In this document: piece by piece, positions 35,073 through 44,802 of the stretch
Numbering within the stretch: position 1 is the first letter of the stretch
Layout: each line of letters opens with the position of its first letter
NCBI GenBank assembly: GCA_019084245.1
Contig: JAHRFE010000040.1
Coordinates: 62,001-126,000 of the forward strand
Source: Hoeflea sp.
GTDB lineage: Bacteria; Pseudomonadota; Alphaproteobacteria; Rhizobiales; Rhizobiaceae
Length of the DNA: 64,000 bases
Reading direction: 5' to 3'
The notes under the pieces: generated by a model
Database searches by the model: none
What the model was told of the DNA's origin: nothing
The model's input: only the letters and a program-made list of their open reading frames with translations
Translations under genes and position numbers: made by a program

Positions 35073-35711
35073 ATGAAGCTCTATTGCAGCAGAAATCCCA
35101 ATCCGCGACTTGCGGTCTCGGTGGCGCGCTATCTCGACTGCCCGGTCGAGTTCGAGTTTGCGGCGCCCTTCGCCGAAGGGCAGGCGGAGCGGTTCTCCAA
35201 GCTCAATCCAAACCTGAGCATTCCTATCCTCGAGGAAGCCGGCGGCACGCTCTGGGAAGCTGATGCGATCGCCTGCAGGCTTTCGCGGGCTATGGGGTCC
35301 GATTTCTGGCGTGTCGGTGACGATGAACCGGACATGATCCGCTGGATCAGTTGGGGCAAGGCGAATTTTGTCCATGCCTGCGACATGGTGCATTTTGAGC
35401 GAGGCACAAAGCAACGATACAGGATCGGTCCGATCGACCCGGACGAGATCGCCAAGGGACTGGAGATGTTCCATCGGTCGGCTGCAATTCTTGACGCTTA
35501 TCTTGCATCCAGGGAGTGGCTGACCGGCAGTTCGCCATCCTATGCCGATTTCCGCATGGCCACGTTTTTGCCCTTCAACGACATCGCCAAATTGCCACTC
35601 GACGGGTTTGAGGCGGTGATGCGCTGGTACGCAAGGCTTGATGCTCTTCCGGCCTGGCGTCAGCCTTTCGACGGTTTGCGGATTCCCGAACTCCCGCCGG
35701 TTCCGGTATGA
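35073..35711 (+). CDS. Glutathione S-transferase family protein
   Basis: 212 residues. The N-terminal thioredoxin-like domain begins MKLYCSRNPNPRLAV and includes NPNLSIPILEE with the cis-proline and DAIACRLSR for glutathione gamma-Glu binding; the C-terminal helical domain holds SYADFRMA. GSTs conjugate glutathione to electrophiles or reduce bound substrates. The ATG at 35073 is the start of conserved sequence. It lies between gloB and the methyltransferase gene. Confidence 0.87.
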   Translation: MKLYCSRNPNPRLAVSVARYLDCPVEFEFAAPFAEGQAERFSKLNPNLSIPILEEAGGTLWEADAIACRLSRAMGSDFWRVGDDEPDMIRWISWGKANFVHACDMVHFERGTKQRYRIGPIDPDEIAKGLEMFHRSAAILDAYLASREWLTGSSPSYADFRMATFLPFNDIAKLPLDGFEAVMRWYARLDALPAWRQPFDGLRIPELPPVPV

Positions 35712-35883
35712 CAAGCCTTCGGACCAAGGTGCAATCGCGGATCATCTCTCCTCCGCTGGCCATCAATGGCCACCCGTAGAGCGGACATGGCACTGACTCG
35801 GATCAGTGGATTTTCCGGGTGTCCGCCAAAAGCACCCGGTGCTAGGCTGCCCTGAAACTGCCGATCCATTCAGGTTCCCCGTC

Positions 35884-36639
35884 ATGCATGCCGATATCGT
35901 TGACTTGAGACAGTTCTACCATTCCCGGCTCGGCAGGTTCGCCGAACATTCCGTGGCGATGGCGCTGTCGTCGATCTGGGCCAATCTGCCGGGCGAGCGG
36001 CTGATGGGCCTTGGCTATGCGGCGCCCTATCTGGATCGGTTCGGGCCAGAAGCGGAACGAACGTTCGCCTTCATGCCGGCGGGCCAGGGCGCTGTGAACT
36101 GGCCGATGGGCGGCCCCTCGGCTACGGCTCTGGTGTTCGATGAAGAGCTGCCATTGCCGGACGCGGCGCTTGACCGCGTGCTGATGGTGCATTCGCTGGA
36201 GTTTGCCGAAAACCCGCGCGAAACGCTCAAGGAGCTCTGGCGGGTGCTGGCGCCGGGCGGGCGGCTGGTGATCGTGGCTCCAAATCGCCGCGGCGTCTGG
36301 GCCCGGTTCGAGCATACGCCGTTTGGCGCCGGGCGGCCCTATTCGCGAGGCCAGTTGATCAGGCTCCTGCGGGAAAGCAATTTCACGCCCGGCGCTTTCG
36401 CCGAGGCCTTGTTCTTTCCGCCGTCGGAGCGGGCGGTAATCCTGCGGATGCGCGCGGTTTTCGAGCGGATTGGCCGAAGGATGTGGCCGGTGTTCTCCGG
36501 CGTCATCATCGTTGAGGCGCAGAAGCGGCTGTATCAGGGTCTGCCGGTGGCAGCGCGGGCTTCGCGACGGGTGTTCGTGCCGGTGCTGTCGCCGCAAACC
36601 TCGCGCGCGGCGCATAGGCACTCCGAACCAACCACCTGA
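35884..36639 (+). CDS. Class I SAM-dependent methyltransferase
   Basis: 251 residues. The SAM-binding motif I is RLMGLGYAAPYL (a diverged GxG), and the later HSLEFAENPRETLKELWRVLAPGG matches the methyltransferase_11 post-core. A C-terminal stretch is basic. In rhizobia this gene commonly stands divergent from gloB, which suggests a housekeeping role; its substrate is unknown. The ATG at 35884 directly precedes the conserved N terminus. Confidence 0.85.
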   Translation: MHADIVDLRQFYHSRLGRFAEHSVAMALSSIWANLPGERLMGLGYAAPYLDRFGPEAERTFAFMPAGQGAVNWPMGGPSATALVFDEELPLPDAALDRVLMVHSLEFAENPRETLKELWRVLAPGGRLVIVAPNRRGVWARFEHTPFGAGRPYSRGQLIRLLRESNFTPGAFAEALFFPPSERAVILRMRAVFERIGRRMWPVFSGVIIVEAQKRLYQGLPVAARASRRVFVPVLSPQTSRAAHRHSEPTT

Positions 36640-36720
36640 TCGCCACTCTCGACAAGATCGTTGCAAGAGGCTATTTCGGCGTCACTCCGCCAGGTTTTTC
36701 GTTTGCAAGGAAATTTCACC

Positions 36721-37818
36721 ATGAGCAGCTCAGAGCGTCCCAGCCCGAAACCGGGAGTGATGGATATCGCCGCCTATGTCCCTGGGCGTGAGACCGCTCA
36801 TGGTGTGGCCAAGGTTTACAAGCTCTCTTCAAACGAATCCCCCCTGGGACCGAGCCCGCTGGTCACGGAAGCTTTCGCCGCACGAAATGTCGATCTGGCG
36901 ACTTACCCCGATGGGTCCGCGCATGAGCTGCGCCAGGCGATCTCCCGTGCTTACGGGCTCAATCCCGGAAACATCCTGTGCGGCAACGGTTCGGACGAAC
37001 TGCTCGGGTTGTTGTGCCAGACCTATCTCGCTCCGGGCGATGAAGGCCTGTTCACCCAGCATGGTTTTCTGGTCTACAAGATCCAGATCATGGCGGCCGG
37101 CGCCACGCCGGTTTCTGTCCCCGACACGGAACTGACGGCCAATGTCGACGCGATCCTGGATGCGGTCACCCGGAAGACGAAGATCGTCTTTCTTGCCAAT
37201 CCCAACAATCCGACCGGCACCTATATTCCGGTCAGTGAAGTGCGGCGGCTGCACGCCGGGTTGCCCGCGCATGTGATCCTGGTGCTGGATGCGGCCTATG
37301 CCGAATATGTCCGCCGCAATGACTATGAGGCGGGGATCGAGCTGGTTTCGGCCAATCCCAATGTGGTGATGACGCGGACATTCTCGAAAATTCACGGGCT
37401 GGCCGGACTGAGGATCGGCTGGATGTATGCGAATGAAGCCATCATCGATGCCTGCAACCGGGTTCGCGGGCCGTTCAATGTCAATGCGCTGGCGCTCATC
37501 GCAGGCGCTGCGGCGATCGGCGACCGGGCGCATATCGAACGCGCTGTCGAGCACAATGACGCCTGGCTGGGCCGTGTCTGCGAAGCTGTCGAAGCCCTTG
37601 GCCTTACGGTGACGCCATCGGTGGGCAATTTCGTGCTGATCCATTTTCCGAAGACCGCCGGCAAGACCGCGGCCGAGGCGGACGAGTTTCTCTCCTCGCG
37701 GGGCTTCATCCTGCGCCGGGTGGCGGGCTACGGCCTGCCCGATTCCCTGCGGATGACCATCGGGAGCGAGGAAGCCAATCTCGGCGCGCTGGCTGCGCTG
37801 AAGGAATTCATGGCCTGA
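36721..37818 (+). CDS. hisC: Histidinol-phosphate aminotransferase
   Basis: 365-residue PLP-dependent class I/II aminotransferase. [11 protein letters not shown] and DAAYAEYV lie near the PLP pocket; the Schiff-base lysine is in [15 protein letters not shown] near residue 222. HisC makes histidinol phosphate and may also transaminate aromatic amino acid precursors, fitting its TyrA-type neighbour. Start follows AAGGA. It is 5 nt from the next gene. Confidence 0.92.
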   Translation: MSSSERPSPKPGVMDIAAYVPGRETAHGVAKVYKLSSNESPLGPSPLVTEAFAARNVDLATYPDGSAHELRQAISRAYGLNPGNILCGNGSDELLGLLCQTYLAPGDEGLFTQHGFLVYKIQIMAAGATPVSVPDTELTANVDAILDAVTRKTKIVFLANPNNPTGTYIPVSEVRRLHAGLPAHVILVLDAAYAEYVRRNDYEAGIELVSANPNVVMTRTFSKIHGLAGLRIGWMYANEAIIDACNRVRGPFNVNALALIAGAAAIGDRAHIERAVEHNDAWLGRVCEAVEALGLTVTPSVGNFVLIHFPKTAGKTAAEADEFLSSRGFILRRVAGYGLPDSLRMTIGSEEANLGALAALKEFMA

Positions 37819-37823
37819 CCATC

Positions 37824-38768
37824 ATGAGTGAACCGCTATTTGAAAATGTCACCCTGATCGGTATAGGTCTTATCGGATCGTCGCTGGCGCGCGTGATTGC
37901 CGCCAAGGGCTTGGCCCGCCAGGTCACCATTGCCACGAGAAGTGCCGAAACGCTTGAGGCGGCGCGTGCGCTTGGCCTTGGGGACACCTATTCCCTCTCC
38001 AACGGGGAAGCGGTCGCCAACGCCGATCTGGTAATTGTCTCCGTGCCGGTCGGCGCCTCCGAGCAGATTGCGCGCGAGATCGGCCCGCATCTCAAGCCCG
38101 GCGCGATCGTCACCGATGTGGGATCGACCAAGGCGTCGGTCGTCCGCCAGATGCAGCCGCATATGCCTGACCATGTCCACTTCATCGCCGGCCACCCGAT
38201 CGCCGGCACCGAGCAGAGCGGGCCGGAGGCCGGGTTCTCTGAGCTGTTCGAGGGACGCTGGTGCATCCTCACGCCGACCGAGGGGACCGACGCTCAAGCC
38301 ATCGCGCGGCTCACCGGCTTCTGGGAAGCTTGCGGCTCGAAGGTCGAGCAGATGGATCCGGAGCACCATGACCTGGTGCTGGCGATCGTCTCGCATTTGC
38401 CGCACATCATTGCCTACAACATTGTCGGCACCGCCGATGATCTCGAAGCTGTCACGAAATCCGAGGTGATCAAGTATTCGGCGTCGGGTTTCCGCGATTT
38501 CACCCGCCTGGCGGCCTCGGATCCGGTGATGTGGCGCGATGTCTGCCTGCACAACAAGGACGCGATTCTCGAGATGCTGGCGCGCTTCTCCGAAGATCTG
38601 TCTTCGCTGCAACGGGCGGTGCGGTGGGGCGACGGAGACAAACTCCTGGAGCTTTTCACCCGCACCCGCGGCATCCGCCGTTCCATCGTCGAGGCCGGAC
38701 AGGATACGGACGCACCGAATTTTGGCCGCAACGCACTCAAGACAGATGCGAAGCATCCCGCCGAATAG
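37824..38768 (+). CDS. Prephenate/arogenate dehydrogenase
   Basis: 314 residues. The NAD(P) fold begins VTLIGIGLIGSSLA; TDVGSTKASV and GHPIAGTEQSGPEAG are hallmark prephenate dehydrogenase stretches. It catalyses oxidative decarboxylation toward tyrosine (TyrA/TyrC). No chorismate mutase domain is fused. It forms an operon with hisC, which may supply the transaminase step, and converges on the DUF2125 gene. Confidence 0.94.
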   Translation: MSEPLFENVTLIGIGLIGSSLARVIAAKGLARQVTIATRSAETLEAARALGLGDTYSLSNGEAVANADLVIVSVPVGASEQIAREIGPHLKPGAIVTDVGSTKASVVRQMQPHMPDHVHFIAGHPIAGTEQSGPEAGFSELFEGRWCILTPTEGTDAQAIARLTGFWEACGSKVEQMDPEHHDLVLAIVSHLPHIIAYNIVGTADDLEAVTKSEVIKYSASGFRDFTRLAASDPVMWRDVCLHNKDAILEMLARFSEDLSSLQRAVRWGDGDKLLELFTRTRGIRRSIVEAGQDTDAPNFGRNALKTDAKHPAE

Positions 38769-38774
38769 GTGACT

Positions 38775-39779
38775 TCAGAAGCCGGGCAATTGCCCCAGCG
38801 GGAATATGCCGAGCGAGACCCGATTGTCCTGAATCGACAGCGGCAGGGTGATGCCGTCATTGCCGGGATTTGTGTTCAGAGTAGCGATCAATGGGGCGAA
38901 GCGGTTGATCAGTTTGGCAATCTCCGGATCCATGGCCGCCGCAAGCTCGATGATGCGCTGCGGATTGCGGACCGTCACCTCTAAAGTGCCGGATATCCGC
39001 CTGTCCGCGCCGATTTGAACAGGGCCGGAGATTTCCAGGGACGATGTCTCATCGAGCTCGATCGACAGGCGATGGAACCGTGTTTCAAACGGAACAGTGA
39101 TCGCGGTGTAGGGTGTATTCAACAAACCGGCCTGACCAGGCAGGGTGGCCTCAAGCGTGAGGGCCTTGCCCGCAAGTCCGGCAACAAGGTTGCTTTGAAG
39201 ATCCTCTCCATAGAGGGCAATGTCGAGATCAGGGCCGTTCTTGCGGGCATGCGAGGTAATTCTGCCGGCCTGCATGGCGAGTTTTTGCGTCAACCCGGCG
39301 CCGTCGATATCGAAACTGACGGTTCGGCCATCGAGCGATCCGCGGCTGACGCCGTCCGCTGTCGCCTGAACGCTTGTCTGCAGGACTTTCCAATCCACAC
39401 GGGCGTCAAGACCAGGCGCGGTGATTGCCAGCGGCCCATCGACTTCGGTGATAATGTGACCGGGTCTGTAGAATTGTGCGGCGGAGCGAAACGCACCGGA
39501 TATGGCGGTCACGCCGTCGTCGGCGCTGGCGTAGGACAGGGTCTGGCAAAACAGGCCGAAGCGGAAAGGATATCCGCGGACCTCGGCATTCTCGCATCCG
39601 GCCTTTGCGTTCGCGCCGGTGATCCCGGCAAGCGTTTCCGGCAGACGGGCTTCGATCTTTGCGGCGACAAGAAACCAGCCGATAGTCCAGAACACACATC
39701 CGGCAACAATCGCCGCGGCAAGCCAGCCGAACCTGCGAGAAGAAGTAGATGAGGACTGCCCGGAAAGGATGGGTGGCAT
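38775..39779 (-). CDS. DUF2125 domain-containing protein
   Basis: 334 residues. One N-terminal hydrophobic segment (about residues 18-40) anchors or exports it; the remainder is a predicted periplasmic beta-rich domain, with a Cys pair (CENAEVRGYPFRFGLFC). The family is common and unstudied in alphaproteobacteria, often next to tyrC. It is 6 nt from the convergent dehydrogenase gene. Confidence 0.88.
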   Translation of the reverse strand: MPPILSGQSSSTSSRRFGWLAAAIVAGCVFWTIGWFLVAAKIEARLPETLAGITGANAKAGCENAEVRGYPFRFGLFCQTLSYASADDGVTAISGAFRSAAQFYRPGHIITEVDGPLAITAPGLDARVDWKVLQTSVQATADGVSRGSLDGRTVSFDIDGAGLTQKLAMQAGRITSHARKNGPDLDIALYGEDLQSNLVAGLAGKALTLEATLPGQAGLLNTPYTAITVPFETRFHRLSIELDETSSLEISGPVQIGADRRISGTLEVTVRNPQRIIELAAAMDPEIAKLINRFAPLIATLNTNPGNDGITLPLSIQDNRVSLGIFPLGQLPGF

Positions 39780-39920
39780 TGCGGTCTCGCTTTATGCCCT
39801 GCAATAAGGGCAGGCTTTGTGGTGGAAGCATGACCTGACAGGGTTTGCCAGTCAGGTTGCGGATCAAGACATTACCAACGGCTGCGGTGTGGCCATGTGC
39901 AGGACAATACGGGCTCGGAT

Positions 39921-40451
39921 ATGGACGATTTTTGGGTGTTTGGCTATGGTTCACTGATGTGGCGGCCGGGTTTTGATCACGAAGAAACCCGGCGTGCAAG
40001 ACTGTTCGGCTATCACCGGGCGCTATGCGTGCGATCGTTTGTTCACCGCGGCACGCCGGAGCGACCGGGACTGGTGCTTGGGCTTGATCGGGGCGGCTCA
40101 TGTCATGGCGTTGCCTTCCGGATCAAGCCGGAAAACCGGGATGTGGTCACAGCCTATCTGCGCGAGCGGGAACTGGTCACGCAGGTCTATCTCGAGACCT
40201 TGCGCACAATCCGGCTGGATACCGGGCATCATGTCCGCGCCATGACCTATGTGGTCGACCGTGCCCACCATCAATATGCGGGAGGCCTGACCGCTGATGA
40301 TGCGCTTTTGCGCGTGCGCGGCGCCCGCGGGCAGTCCGGGCCGAACGAGGAATATGTGTTCAACACGGTTACCCACCTGAACACGCTTGGAATTCGCGAT
40401 CCGCACCTCGAGGCGATCTTGCATCGAATCAGGGCCGAAAACCGGCCTTGA
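39921..40451 (+). CDS. Glutathione-specific gamma-glutamylcyclotransferase (ChaC family)
   Basis: About 176 residues. It opens with WVFGYGSLMWRPGF, the gamma-glutamylcyclotransferase substrate-binding loop, and has the catalytic glutamate region (LRERELVTQVY). ChaC enzymes degrade glutathione to 5-oxoproline and Cys-Gly. The ATG at 39921 is preferred; a GTG at 39897 adds eight residues. Ends four bases from the convergent plsC-like gene. Confidence 0.92.
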   Translation: MDDFWVFGYGSLMWRPGFDHEETRRARLFGYHRALCVRSFVHRGTPERPGLVLGLDRGGSCHGVAFRIKPENRDVVTAYLRERELVTQVYLETLRTIRLDTGHHVRAMTYVVDRAHHQYAGGLTADDALLRVRGARGQSGPNEEYVFNTVTHLNTLGIRDPHLEAILHRIRAENRP

Positions 40452-40454
40452 GCC

Positions 40455-41258
40455 TCAACGCGACCCGGCGCCTGAATCTGCGGCGCCGAGTTCTGCAAGC
40501 CTGCGGCGGGCGTCCTCGCGCAAGGGGACCTGCGGATTGGCCGCGACCGTCTCGACCAGCAATTTGTCGCTGGCCGTCTCCATCACGTCTATGAGCTTTT
40601 CCATGAAGGCATCGGGGTTCATGCCGGCGGGGATCGGTGGCAGGATCTGCACCTTGAAATGCCCGGGGTAACGCAGGAACTTGCGCCGAGGCCAGAACAG
40701 GCCAGGATGCATGACGACGGGCACCACCGGGACCTGGAGATCACGGTAGAGGCGGGCAATGCCGTATTTGTAATCCGGCGGTGCGCCGGCCGCGCGGCGT
40801 GTGCCTTCGGGATAGATGATGAGCTGACGGCCGCTGTCGATCTCGCGCTTGGTGCGTTCGAGCACCTCGGCCATGACCTTGCCCTTGGCCCCGCGATTGA
40901 CCGGGACCATCCTCATCTTGAAAATGTACTGGCCGAAAAGCGGGATCCAGCGGAGTTCGCGCTTGAGGATGTAGACCGGGTCGTCGAGCCAGGGCAGCAG
41001 CGCGTAGGCGTCCCAGAACGACTGATGCTTGGGCGCGAAGATGTAGCCGCCGGGCGGGATGTTTTCGAGGCCTTCGATCTCGAAGGTGGTGCCGACGATC
41101 TTTTCCTGCAGCCAGTGATTGGCCAGCGCCCAGTTCTTCGGCACGCTCCATGCAGCCTTGCGCTCGGCCAGGAAATAATAGGGCGAGAACACGATCATGC
41201 GCACGATCAGGTTGATGTAGAACGCGATGTTGAAGAGGATGGACCGTAGTACAATCAT
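40455..41258 (-). CDS. 1-acyl-sn-glycerol-3-phosphate acyltransferase (PlsC type)
   Basis: 267 residues with one or two N-terminal hydrophobic segments. The acyltransferase motif I is KHQSFWDA (Hx4D), and motif III is YPEGTR. It makes phosphatidic acid at the inner membrane. The ATG at 41256-41258 fits the hydrophobic start; an earlier in-frame start lacks conserved residues. It is the last gene of the ftsE-ftsX-ydcF-plsC series on this strand, a conserved rhizobial order. Confidence 0.93.
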   Translation of the reverse strand: MIVLRSILFNIAFYINLIVRMIVFSPYYFLAERKAAWSVPKNWALANHWLQEKIVGTTFEIEGLENIPPGGYIFAPKHQSFWDAYALLPWLDDPVYILKRELRWIPLFGQYIFKMRMVPVNRGAKGKVMAEVLERTKREIDSGRQLIIYPEGTRRAAGAPPDYKYGIARLYRDLQVPVVPVVMHPGLFWPRRKFLRYPGHFKVQILPPIPAGMNPDAFMEKLIDVMETASDKLLVETVAANPQVPLREDARRRLAELGAADSGAGSR

Positions 41259-41362
41259 TGCTGAATCCGGATTTGCGAGCGGCCCCGCCGGTGCTCGTGA
41301 CGGGTCCATGGTTCCGGGTTACACCATCGGCAGGCAGTGGAAAACCTGTGCGTGCGTGAATA

Positions 41363-42094
41363 TCAGTGCAAACTGGCCGCGACCGGCCGATCGCCATCAA
41401 TGTCGGCGCGCAAACCGCTCGCAGTCTTTGCGCCGCTCCAGTTGCGCAGCCGGGCGAGGGAGTATTTGGCGTATTCCACAAAGAGAGTGCGCAACGCCAC
41501 GGGATCAGACAGCCAGGCTTCCGTTTTCAAATCGGCATAGCTGACCGGATGGGCGATGAAGGTGACATCCGGACTGGCTTGCGAGAGTTCCATGAGGCTT
41601 CGCGGCATATGATAGTTGTTGGTGACCACCAGGATCCTTGTGTAGTCGTGCTCGCGGATCCAGAGGGCGGTTTCATTGGCGTTGCCGATGGTGTCGAGCG
41701 CTTCGTAGCCGATGTCGACGCAGCAATCGAAGGTGGCTGTTTGAGTTCCCGTGGCGCGACGGAGCGCTGCGCTGCTGGTCGTAGGATTCACGCCGGAGAT
41801 CAGCAGTCGCTCGCCTACACCTTCTTCGAGCAATGCCAAAGCCTGATCTATCCGCTGGTATCCACCGGTCAGGGCAACAATCGCATCGACATCGCCGGAC
41901 GTTGCCGAGGTTTGCAGGTCCGCGACGGTGTCAGTAAAGCGGAAAAAACCCATCGCGATCAGGGCAATGGCGATGATCGTTGCGATGGTGACGATGCGCA
42001 GGCCATGATGTCCCACGCGCCTTAGACGATGCATCACATCGGTCCTGGCGTTTCCCGGGGTTGCCGTTTCAGGCTGTGCGGTTTCCACACTCAT
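41363..42094 (-). CDS. YdcF family (DUF218) membrane protein
   Basis: 243 residues. A hydrophobic anchor (about residues 34-54) precedes the DUF218 domain, with DAIVALTGGYQRI, LISGVNP and VTNNYHMPRS as landmarks. Members such as ElyC and SanA act in envelope maintenance. It follows ftsX by 63 nt and is probably co-transcribed. Specific activity is unknown. Confidence 0.9.
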   Translation of the reverse strand: MSVETAQPETATPGNARTDVMHRLRRVGHHGLRIVTIATIIAIALIAMGFFRFTDTVADLQTSATSGDVDAIVALTGGYQRIDQALALLEEGVGERLLISGVNPTTSSAALRRATGTQTATFDCCVDIGYEALDTIGNANETALWIREHDYTRILVVTNNYHMPRSLMELSQASPDVTFIAHPVSYADLKTEAWLSDPVALRTLFVEYAKYSLARLRNWSGAKTASGLRADIDGDRPVAASLH

Positions 42095-42157
42095 GGATCA
42101 TGAATACTCTGAGATTCCGGCAAGGACCAGTCGGATTTGCGGCAGAAACCGGGCAAG

Positions 42158-43150
42158 TCAATCGATTTCTGCTGATGACGGATCGGCGCGCTGCCTGTCG
42201 ATCTCGCGGATGGTTCGGATGACGGTGAGGCGAGTGGTCAATGCCGTCATTGCCGATATGAGGATGACAATGCCGACAATGCCGAAATAGCCGGCCCCGC
42301 TCAGCGTGAAGCGGCCGAACAGGGCGGTGGCCTGATCATTGAGCGCCGTGGCCATGGTATTGTTCTGCCATGCGCCAAGCAGCAGGAACGCCACTGCCGC
42401 GACGCCACCGCCGAATGCAGCACCCTTGAGGCCGATCAGCAGGAAGCGCTTCTGGAACTGGGATGCGATGAAGCTGGTCTCCGCGCCGACAAAATGCAGC
42501 ACTTCGACAATATGGCGATTGCCGGCCATTGCGCCGCGTGTTGCAAATATCACGGTCAGCATGGTGGTGGCGAGTATCAGGGCGAGGATGCCGACACCGA
42601 TGAAGACAGTGATCCGGGCCATGGAGATCAAGCGGCCTGACCAGGCGCGGTGATCGTCAAGTGTGGCGGTAGGGATCGCGTCGGCGAGAGTTTGGCGCAT
42701 GGCGGCAAAATCCGGCGGGGCGGCCTCGTCAATGGTGACAATAACGAGGCGTGGCACCGGCAGTTCGTCCATGTCGAAGCCCTCGCCCAACCAGGGTTCG
42801 AGCAGCCTTGCTGTTGAGGCGCGATCCACGATCTCCGCCGACAAAGCGCCCGGAACGGCCAGAACAATGTTCCGGACCTCGGTCAAGGCGGCCTCCATGT
42901 CGAGACCGTCGTCCGGCTTGATCTGAATGGTGATCTCGCGGGAGACGTCTCCCTGCCAGGCTTCTGCCTTCTCCTGAACCATGGTGACTGCGCCAAGGGT
43001 AACGGCGCACAGAAACGACATGATGGCGATCACCACCATCAGTGCGCGGCCCGAGACATTGACCGGCGGTACGATCGGCGCCATCGGCCGCAAGGTGACC
43101 GGGCGCTTCTTCCTGCCGGTATCCCGGGCGCTGGCGGCGGGGTCAGTCAT
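42158..43150 (-). CDS. ftsX: Cell division protein FtsX
   Basis: 330 residues. A cytoplasmic N-terminal region is followed by one transmembrane helix, a periplasmic domain and a three-helix FtsX block (four helices in all). It works with FtsE to control septal peptidoglycan hydrolysis. Its start overlaps the end of ftsE by 8 nt. Confidence 0.93.
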   Translation of the reverse strand: MTDPAASARDTGRKKRPVTLRPMAPIVPPVNVSGRALMVVIAIMSFLCAVTLGAVTMVQEKAEAWQGDVSREITIQIKPDDGLDMEAALTEVRNIVLAVPGALSAEIVDRASTARLLEPWLGEGFDMDELPVPRLVIVTIDEAAPPDFAAMRQTLADAIPTATLDDHRAWSGRLISMARITVFIGVGILALILATTMLTVIFATRGAMAGNRHIVEVLHFVGAETSFIASQFQKRFLLIGLKGAAFGGGVAAVAFLLLGAWQNNTMATALNDQATALFGRFTLSGAGYFGIVGIVILISAMTALTTRLTVIRTIREIDRQRADPSSAEID

Positions 43151-43802
43151 AAATATCGAGCCGTCCCTCGGACAGGATCATCCGGCGGGCATTGACCCGG
43201 TCCATCAACGTGAGATCATGGGTGGCGATGATCACGGCGGTGCCAAGCCGGTTCAGTTCGATGAACAGATTGAGCAAGCGCTGGGCCATGGGCGGGTCGA
43301 CATTGCCGGTGGGTTCGTCGGCCAGCAGGATTTCCGGCTGATCGATCAAGGCGCGGGCGATGGCGACGCGCTGCTTTTCCCCGCCGGAGAGAACCGGCGG
43401 CAGAACATTGATGCGTTCACCCAGGCCAACCCATTTGAGAAGCTCGATCACATCGGAACGATAGCTCGATTCATCCTTGCCACGAACCCTCAGCGGCAGG
43501 GCGACATTCTCGTAGGTGGTCATATGATCGAGCAGGCGGAAATCCTGGAACACGATGCCGATCCGGCGCCTGAGCAGAGGCAGTTCCTCGCCCGGAATCA
43601 AGGAAATATCCCGGTCGAACATGCGAATCAGTCCGCGTGTCGGCTTGAGCGACATGAACAAGAGCCGCATCAGCGTCGTCTTGCCGGCGCCTGATGGACC
43701 GGTCAGGAACTGGAAGGATCGCTTCGGTATGTCAAAGGTCAAGTCGCGCAGGACCTCAGGTCCCATACCATAGCGCAACCCGACATTTTCGAAATGGATC
43801 AA
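43143..43802 (-). CDS. ftsE: Cell division ATP-binding protein FtsE
   Basis: 219-residue ABC ATPase. Walker A is GPSGAGKTTL near residue 36, the signature is LSGGEKQRVAIARAL and Walker B is ILLADEPTGNVD. It drives FtsX to activate murein hydrolases during division. A perfect CtrA box lies 82 nt before its start. First gene of the ftsE-ftsX-ydcF-plsC series. Confidence 0.96.
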   Translation of the reverse strand: MIHFENVGLRYGMGPEVLRDLTFDIPKRSFQFLTGPSGAGKTTLMRLLFMSLKPTRGLIRMFDRDISLIPGEELPLLRRRIGIVFQDFRLLDHMTTYENVALPLRVRGKDESSYRSDVIELLKWVGLGERINVLPPVLSGGEKQRVAIARALIDQPEILLADEPTGNVDPPMAQRLLNLFIELNRLGTAVIIATHDLTLMDRVNARRMILSEGRLDIYD

Positions 43803-43883
43803 AGGTCAATTCCTGTCGCGATGACGGATCTGCGCAAGTCGCCAGACCTGATGGTCGCTGGCCTGCACAGTCGCCGGCCATGG

Positions 43884-43898
43884 TTAACGCCAAGTTAA
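43884..43898. promoter_or_regulatory. CtrA full-site upstream of ftsE
   Basis: TTAACGCCAAGTTAA is an exact match to the CtrA consensus TTAA-N7-TTAA. It lies 82 nt before the ftsE start and 122 nt before the divergent hypothetical gene. CtrA is the master cell-cycle regulator of alphaproteobacteria. A further TTAA half-site is at 43944-43947. Confidence 0.65.
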
Positions 43899-44020
43899 AA
43901 CATCGGTCAAGCCGACCTTATGACACGGCCTGTTCGCCAAGCGTTAACCATTTCCGTTTACGCATCGGTAAGAGATGTTTCAATGGCTTCTGCCCGGCAG
44001 AGGCGCAAACGGGGTGGCTG

Positions 44021-44668
44021 ATGGGCGCTTCAAGCCGCGCGACACATGTGATCGAGCCAGGAAACGGCGATCTGTTGATGCCGGACCGGACCCGCAAAGA
44101 ACGCGCATTGCGCCCGCGCGATGTCGAGGACGCGTGCTTCGAGACCATCGGCGCACCAGGCGACAGGTTCTCACGCAAGCCCTCCGCAGCCGAGATCGGC
44201 GGGGTTTTCAAATCCAGGCTGACCGGGCCACCGGAGCAGGGTCCATTTCCGCCCGACTTTGCGTGTTCGGACCGGACGTCCCGGCCTGCCTCAAGCAGCA
44301 ACGGGCGGCTCGGTGTGTTCAGCGGCAAGCCATCCGCGCATGCCGGCCCCGGCTCCAGGCTCGCCTTGGCAGCGTCCGCGTTCGTCCTGACGGTGGGCGG
44401 CTTTGCCGCAGCAGCCCTCTGGACTACCAGCACCCCGGAGCGGGTCTTGCCGACCGAAGCGCATGTACAGGCTCCGATCTCCGCGCCCGCCGTGGCGGGT
44501 GCCTTGTCGAGGTCCGTGGAGGCACCGTTGATCCCTGATCCCGTGACGACGTCCTCGACGCCGGCAAAGGAGACCGAGACCGGTACCGGTTACACCACGC
44601 CTGCGCCAAGACCGGCACGGATCGAAAGAGCTGGATCAATCCTGATGATACGGCCCGGCGGCAGCTGA
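44021..44668 (+). CDS. Hypothetical single-span membrane protein
   Basis: 215 residues if it starts at the ATG at 44021, which has a weak GGGGTGG site; 44078 is another candidate. The N-terminal half is charged and unrecognised, one membrane segment lies at about residues 112-135, and the C-terminal part is Pro/Thr/Ala-rich. This inside-to-outside topology resembles a small envelope protein. Divergent from ftsE; rhizobia often have a zinc-ribbon gene here, but no CxxC motif is present. Function unknown. Confidence 0.55.
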   Translation: MGASSRATHVIEPGNGDLLMPDRTRKERALRPRDVEDACFETIGAPGDRFSRKPSAAEIGGVFKSRLTGPPEQGPFPPDFACSDRTSRPASSSNGRLGVFSGKPSAHAGPGSRLALAASAFVLTVGGFAAAALWTTSTPERVLPTEAHVQAPISAPAVAGALSRSVEAPLIPDPVTTSSTPAKETETGTGYTTPAPRPARIERAGSILMIRPGGS

Positions 44669-44802
44669 ACTTCCATCCGGACCTATCGACGCATGCCGGT
44701 GGTCTGGGGCTGTGGAAACACCGCTTTCTAATCGGTTTCGGTTTAAGGGGTTATGCGCTAGGAAAGATCAGCAATTTCGACCAAATCTCCTGGAGAGCGT
44801 GA

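Noticed and set aside
43944-43960. Second CtrA-like site near ftsE
   Set aside because: Only one TTAA half is present; the second half at the right spacing is missing.
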